In this document: positions 60,110 through 64,000 of the stretch, in pieces | Layout: each line of letters begins with the position of its first letter | How positions within the stretch are numbered: position 1 is the first letter of the stretch | Assembly (NCBI GenBank): GCA_904395815.1 | Contig: CAJFOC010000052.1 | Span: forward strand, 1-64,000 | Reading direction: 5' to 3' | From: an uncultured Holdemania sp. | Lineage (GTDB): Bacteria; Bacillota_I; Bacilli_A; Erysipelotrichales; Erysipelotrichaceae | Length of the DNA: 64,000 nucleotides | Position numbers and translations under genes: made by a program | Notes under the pieces: generated by a model | What the model was told of the DNA's origin: nothing | Seen by the model: the letters and a program-made list of their open reading frames with translations, nothing else | Database searches by the model: none

Positions 60110-61694
60110 GCGAAGTCTGTTTCAGACCGGCGTGCTGATCCGTCTTTCACTGCGTCAGCTGCTGGGACAGCTGAGTGGAAATTTCAGCCGCGGCGGGCGA
60201 TATTCCGCCTTGCTGGCGGGGCTGCTTTTTCTGATGCTGGCGGCGTTGTCCGCACTGACCAGCGCCTCGCTGGCGTTTTCCGTTCCGGATTCCGCCCGGT
60301 TTCTGGTGGTGCTGAGCATGACGCTGACCGCTTTCTGTCTGATGCTGGTGTTTGGGTTTTATCACGCTCAGGGTTATCTGTTTGATTTCCGTGATTTTGA
60401 TCTTCTTTTCAGTATGCCGCTGACGCAGCGGCAGATTCTGGTTTCCAAGCTGGTTGCGCTGCTTGGGATGATGCTGCTGTACAGCGTGATTCTGATCGCT
60501 CCGATGACGGTCGTTTTTGGCCTTGTCTATTCTGCCGGGGCTGAATTGTATCTGATCGCCACGGCAGGGATGCTGATGCTGCCGCTTGTACCGTTAGTGA
60601 TCGGGGCGCTGATTGCATTGGGGATTCGCTGGCTGTCCGCCGGCAGACAACATGCGGTTCTGTGGCGTAATATCGTATCGCTGCTGATGATCATGCTGCT
60701 GATGATCGGCATGCTGATGCTTTCCTGGACGGGAAAAGAAGGGCAGGACCTGTCAGGAATGCTGGTCGTGACTCAACGGCTGTTTCCGACTGTATCCTGG
60801 CTGACAAGGGCGATGCTGCATTCGGACTGGCTGGCGTTAGGAAAGCTGGCGGGGGTATCGCTTGTTTCGCTGGGTGGATTTCTGCTGCTGTGTCCTTCAT
60901 TGTGGGCCGGACTGAATCAGCGCAGCCGCCGGGATTGGACGCAGGCGGCAAAACAGCAGGTAGCCGCATGCCGGCCGCTGGCGCACGCGTTGTTTCATAA
61001 GGAAGTCCGACGGTATTTTGCGTCCACATCGTTAGTTACCAACACCCTGGTAGGACCATTGATGATCGTTGTGTTTGGGATTGGCCTGCTGGTTGAACGG
61101 CGTCAGCTGATTCTGATCGCGCAGATGCTGCCTTCAGCGCCATCGTCAGCATTGATCGCTGCGCTATTGACGCTGGCGGTCAGTCTGTTCTGCATCACGC
61201 TGATGCCGATGAGCGCCACTACGATTTCGCTGGAAGGCCGCTGTTTCTGGATTGTGCGCTCCCTGCCGCTGCGTGCGGAAGAGTTGTTTCGGGCCAAGCT
61301 GCAGCTGAACTTTCTGCTGAATGCTCCCCTTGCCTGGCTGTGCACGCTCGTTTTGGCTGCGGTCTTTCGCTTTCCGCTGTTTTATCTGGCGATGTCGCTG
61401 CTGCTGCAGGCAGCAGCCGCCATGGCCGCCGGGTTGTGGGGGCTGATCATCAATCTGCACTTTCCGCGGTTTGATTACGACCGGGAGGTTGTCGTGGTGA
61501 AACAGAGTCTGAGCGCACTGATCAGCGTTCTTGTCGGAATGGGGTACAGTTTTCTTGCGTGTGCGGGCGTGTTAAGCGGAATAGTACCGCTGCCTCTGGC
61601 TTTGTTGGCGGTTCTGGCAATGACAGGCATTGCCGATCTGTTGATGATGCGCTATCTTCACCGGCACGGCGAAGCGCTGTTACGGCGGTTGTGA
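60102..61694 (+). CDS. ABC transporter permease (ABC-2 exporter type)
   Basis: Multi-TM, overlaps ATPase gene. Confidence 0.85.
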   Translation: MSKRSLFQTGVLIRLSLRQLLGQLSGNFSRGGRYSALLAGLLFLMLAALSALTSASLAFSVPDSARFLVVLSMTLTAFCLMLVFGFYHAQGYLFDFRDFDLLFSMPLTQRQILVSKLVALLGMMLLYSVILIAPMTVVFGLVYSAGAELYLIATAGMLMLPLVPLVIGALIALGIRWLSAGRQHAVLWRNIVSLLMIMLLMIGMLMLSWTGKEGQDLSGMLVVTQRLFPTVSWLTRAMLHSDWLALGKLAGVSLVSLGGFLLLCPSLWAGLNQRSRRDWTQAAKQQVAACRPLAHALFHKEVRRYFASTSLVTNTLVGPLMIVVFGIGLLVERRQLILIAQMLPSAPSSALIAALLTLAVSLFCITLMPMSATTISLEGRCFWIVRSLPLRAEELFRAKLQLNFLLNAPLAWLCTLVLAAVFRFPLFYLAMSLLLQAAAAMAAGLWGLIINLHFPRFDYDREVVVVKQSLSALISVLVGMGYSFLACAGVLSGIVPLPLALLAVLAMTGIADLLMMRYLHRHGEALLRRL

Positions 61695-61831
61695 TTGTAT
61701 TGAAAAGCGCTGTCAGGGCTACCATTTTTTCAAGTTAATGGTACAATAGAATCAAGGATGACCATAAAAAAGGTCAGACTGGAAAACAGAGGAAGCGGAA
61801 AGCTTCAGAATCAGGAAAAGGAGAGTGCAGA

Positions 61832-62368
61832 ATGAACCTGAAAGGAACCAAAACGGAAAAGAATCTGATGGAAGCGTTTGCCGGCGAAAGCCAGGCCCGT
61901 AACAAGTACACTTACTATGCTTCCAAGGCCAAAAAAGATGGCTATGAGCAGATTGCCGCGCTGTTTGAGGAAACGGCAAACAACGAGAAAGAACATGCCA
62001 AACTGTGGTTTAAGCTGCTGCATGACGGCATTCCTTCCACGATCGACAACCTGAAGGATGCGGCCGCCGGCGAGAATTTCGAATGGACGGATATGTATGC
62101 CAGAATGGCGAAGGAAGCCCGCGAGGAAGGCTTCGAGGACATTGCCAAAACGATGGAAGGTGTCGGCGCAATCGAGAAAACGCATGAGGAGCGTTATCTG
62201 AAGCTGCTGGCCAACATCGAAAACGGAGAGGTTTTTGTCCGCAAGGAAGAACAGGTCTGGGAATGCCGTAACTGCGGTCATCTGCATATCGGCGACAGCG
62301 CTCCGGAAGTGTGCCCGGTCTGCGCGCACCCGAAGAGCTATTTCATGATTCGCCCGACGAATTATTAA
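61832..62368 (+). CDS. rubrerythrin
   Basis: FAGESQARNKYTYYASKA; EEHANNEKEHAK-like; C-terminal rubredoxin CRNCGHLH..CPVCAHP. Confidence 0.95.
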   Translation: MNLKGTKTEKNLMEAFAGESQARNKYTYYASKAKKDGYEQIAALFEETANNEKEHAKLWFKLLHDGIPSTIDNLKDAAAGENFEWTDMYARMAKEAREEGFEDIAKTMEGVGAIEKTHEERYLKLLANIENGEVFVRKEEQVWECRNCGHLHIGDSAPEVCPVCAHPKSYFMIRPTNY

Positions 62369-62370
62369 TC

Positions 62371-62402
62371 GCTGAAAAACCATCCGGACGGATGGTTTTT
62401 TA
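62371..62402 (+). terminator. rho-independent terminator after rubrerythrin
   Basis: AAAACCATCCGGACGGATGGTTTTTT. Confidence 0.85.
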
Positions 62403-62423
62403 CTCGTCTTTGGAGGAATGGAA

Positions 62424-62909
62424 ATGAAAGAAACCAAAACCAATGCCATGCGGATTCTTGATCGGGCTGGCATTTCCTATCGCATTCACACTTATCCTCA
62501 TCATGGTCAGCAGGCGGTGGACGGCATGACGGTAGCGCTGCTGACAGGGCAGGATCCGCAGCGGGTTTATAAAACGCTGGTCTGTGAATCAGCCGGTCAT
62601 CGGATCGGTGTGTTCGTCATCCCGGTAGCGGCAGAGCTGGATATGAAAAAAGCGGCCCGCGCGGCTGGTGAGAAGGCGCTGGAACTGGTGCCGCTGAAAA
62701 ATCTTCTGCAGGTGAGCGGGTATATCCGGGGCGGCTGCAGCCCGATCGGGATGAAAAAAGACTACCCGACCTGGATTGACAGTTCGGCGCAGCCGCTGTC
62801 ATCGATTCTTTTCAGCGGCGGTCGGATCGGCTGTCAGATTGAAATGAACCCCAATGAGCTGGCAGCGCTGATCCACGCCCGTTTTGAGGATGTGATTCGC
62901 TCATCATAA
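62424..62909 (+). CDS. YbaK/EbsC-type Cys-tRNA(Pro) deacylase
   Basis: VYKTLVCE; VSGYIRGGCSPIGMKKDYPTWID. Confidence 0.93.
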   Translation: MKETKTNAMRILDRAGISYRIHTYPHHGQQAVDGMTVALLTGQDPQRVYKTLVCESAGHRIGVFVIPVAAELDMKKAARAAGEKALELVPLKNLLQVSGYIRGGCSPIGMKKDYPTWIDSSAQPLSSILFSGGRIGCQIEMNPNELAALIHARFEDVIRSS

Positions 62910-62910
62910 T

Positions 62911-62945
62911 TCAGCCCGTGTTTATCATAACACGGGCTGAAGTTA
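62911..62945. terminator. bidirectional terminator between convergent genes
   Basis: TTCAGCCCGTGTTatcaTAACACGGGCTGAA perfect inverted repeat. Confidence 0.75.
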
Positions 62946-63839
62946 TTTCAGGATTGAGGCCTCAGGAACCCGCAGCGTCAGCTGGCGGTGCATCAGCGTA
63001 AGCGTCAGCTGATCGGCAGTGAAGTTTTCTCCGTCAGACTGCATCTCTGTTGGCCGGTCAAGACGAATGTGCACATGGCTGGCCCGGATCATCCGGCACT
63101 GACGCAGCTGGGTATGAAGTCCTTTTTTGTATTTGGGCATCAGCGTCAGAATCTGAAGCAGAGAGACCGGCTCGATCAGGCATACGTCAAACAGACCATC
63201 CTGAAGGTCGGCCTGCGGAGCGGAATAGAATCCGTTGCCATAGCTTTTGCCGTTCATGACGGCAGCCAGAAGGGCTTTCTGCCGCAGCGTCTGATGTTCG
63301 GTCGTCAGCTCAATCTCGAAAATCTGCGGCTTCAGTGCGCAGATCAGTGCGGCAATTCCGTAAACGGAAAAACGCGGCAGCGGATATTTCTGATACAGCT
63401 GCACCGCCAGCGCGTTGACCCGGGCATCCAGTCCCATCGTCGTGCAGTTGTGAAAACGTCCGCGGTCACATTGCCCGAAATCCACCGTGACCCATCGGCC
63501 GTCCAGGGTCTGCCGCAGTCTTTCCTCAAAAGACAGATTGCGCGGATCAATCATGCGGTAGTAATCGTTGCCGGTGCCGCAGGGCAGAATGGCCAGCCGG
63601 CCCCCTTCCGGCAAACCGTTGAGCACTTCCCAGATTGTGCCATCGCCGCCGGCGGCATACACAACCTGATCGGGATCGGCACTCAGCCGGGCGGCCAGTT
63701 CGCGGGCATGACCGGCATAACGAGTCAGATGAAGTTCAGCATCCAGCTGACGGCGGGCAATTTCCGCTTCGATTCTACGGGCTGCCTTCTGTCCGTCTCC
63801 TTTTCCCGAAACCGGGTTTACAATAAAAATATGTTTCAT
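62943..63839 (-). CDS. diacylglycerol kinase family lipid kinase
   Basis: FIVNPVSGKGDG; YAAGGDGTIWEVLNGL; LPCGTGNDYYR. Confidence 0.94.
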   Translation of the reverse strand: MKHIFIVNPVSGKGDGQKAARRIEAEIARRQLDAELHLTRYAGHARELAARLSADPDQVVYAAGGDGTIWEVLNGLPEGGRLAILPCGTGNDYYRMIDPRNLSFEERLRQTLDGRWVTVDFGQCDRGRFHNCTTMGLDARVNALAVQLYQKYPLPRFSVYGIAALICALKPQIFEIELTTEHQTLRQKALLAAVMNGKSYGNGFYSAPQADLQDGLFDVCLIEPVSLLQILTLMPKYKKGLHTQLRQCRMIRASHVHIRLDRPTEMQSDGENFTADQLTLTLMHRQLTLRVPEASILK

Positions 63840-63958
63840 ACTCTTCCTTTACTTTCCGAATTTCTTACCTATTCTATCATGGTTGCCTGCCGCTGTCATT
63901 ACGAATTTTGTTGAAGTTAAAACTATTTGTGTTATGATGATTACAAGAGGTGACGGCC

Positions 63959-64000
63959 ATGGAAGATCAGGTGCTGTTTGATTTTGCGACGCGAAAAGAC
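63959..64000 (+). CDS. partial CDS start, truncated by window end
   Basis: AGAGGTGACGGCC ATG GAA GAT CAG; open to window end. Confidence 0.5.
   Translation, partial: MEDQVLFDFATRKD

Overview
The window is a chromosomal segment from a low-GC-lineage Gram-positive. PolC-type DNA polymerase III, EzrA, RqcH, an infC-rpmI-rplT operon and spore genes point to a Firmicute; an Erysipelotrichia-like, Holdemania-like host is a guess. Most of it is conserved housekeeping synteny: dacB-spmA-spmB-rluB, gmk, rpsD, ezrA-nifS-thiI, polC-rimP-nusA-ylxR-ylxQ-infB-rbfA, truB-ribF, infC-rpmI-rplT, tRNA-Glu. The regions most worth a second look are: (1) a compact type VII secretion (T7SSb)-like operon at 26.25-32.92 kb, with two WXG100-like proteins, a large BIG2-domain lipoprotein, an EssC-like ATPase with one intact Walker A, and a YukD/EsaB-like protein, but no recognisable EssA, EssB, EsaA or LXG effector; (2) a spoVAF gene reduced to three reading-frame fragments with a large internal deletion (56.2-56.93 kb); (3) a divergent RelA/SpoT-like protein with a degraded GTP-binding loop and a long unassigned C-terminus (39.6-40.98 kb); (4) a tandem triplet of SIS-domain paralogs; (5) a lysine riboswitch upstream of an amino-acid ABC transporter annotated by homology as glutamine/polar-type; (6) a persulfide/sulfite redox cluster; (7) an AT-rich scar beside tRNA-Glu; (8) a 5'-truncated DUF5131 gene next to an array of hairpins. 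All calls are from reading the sequence and translations; no database search was run.
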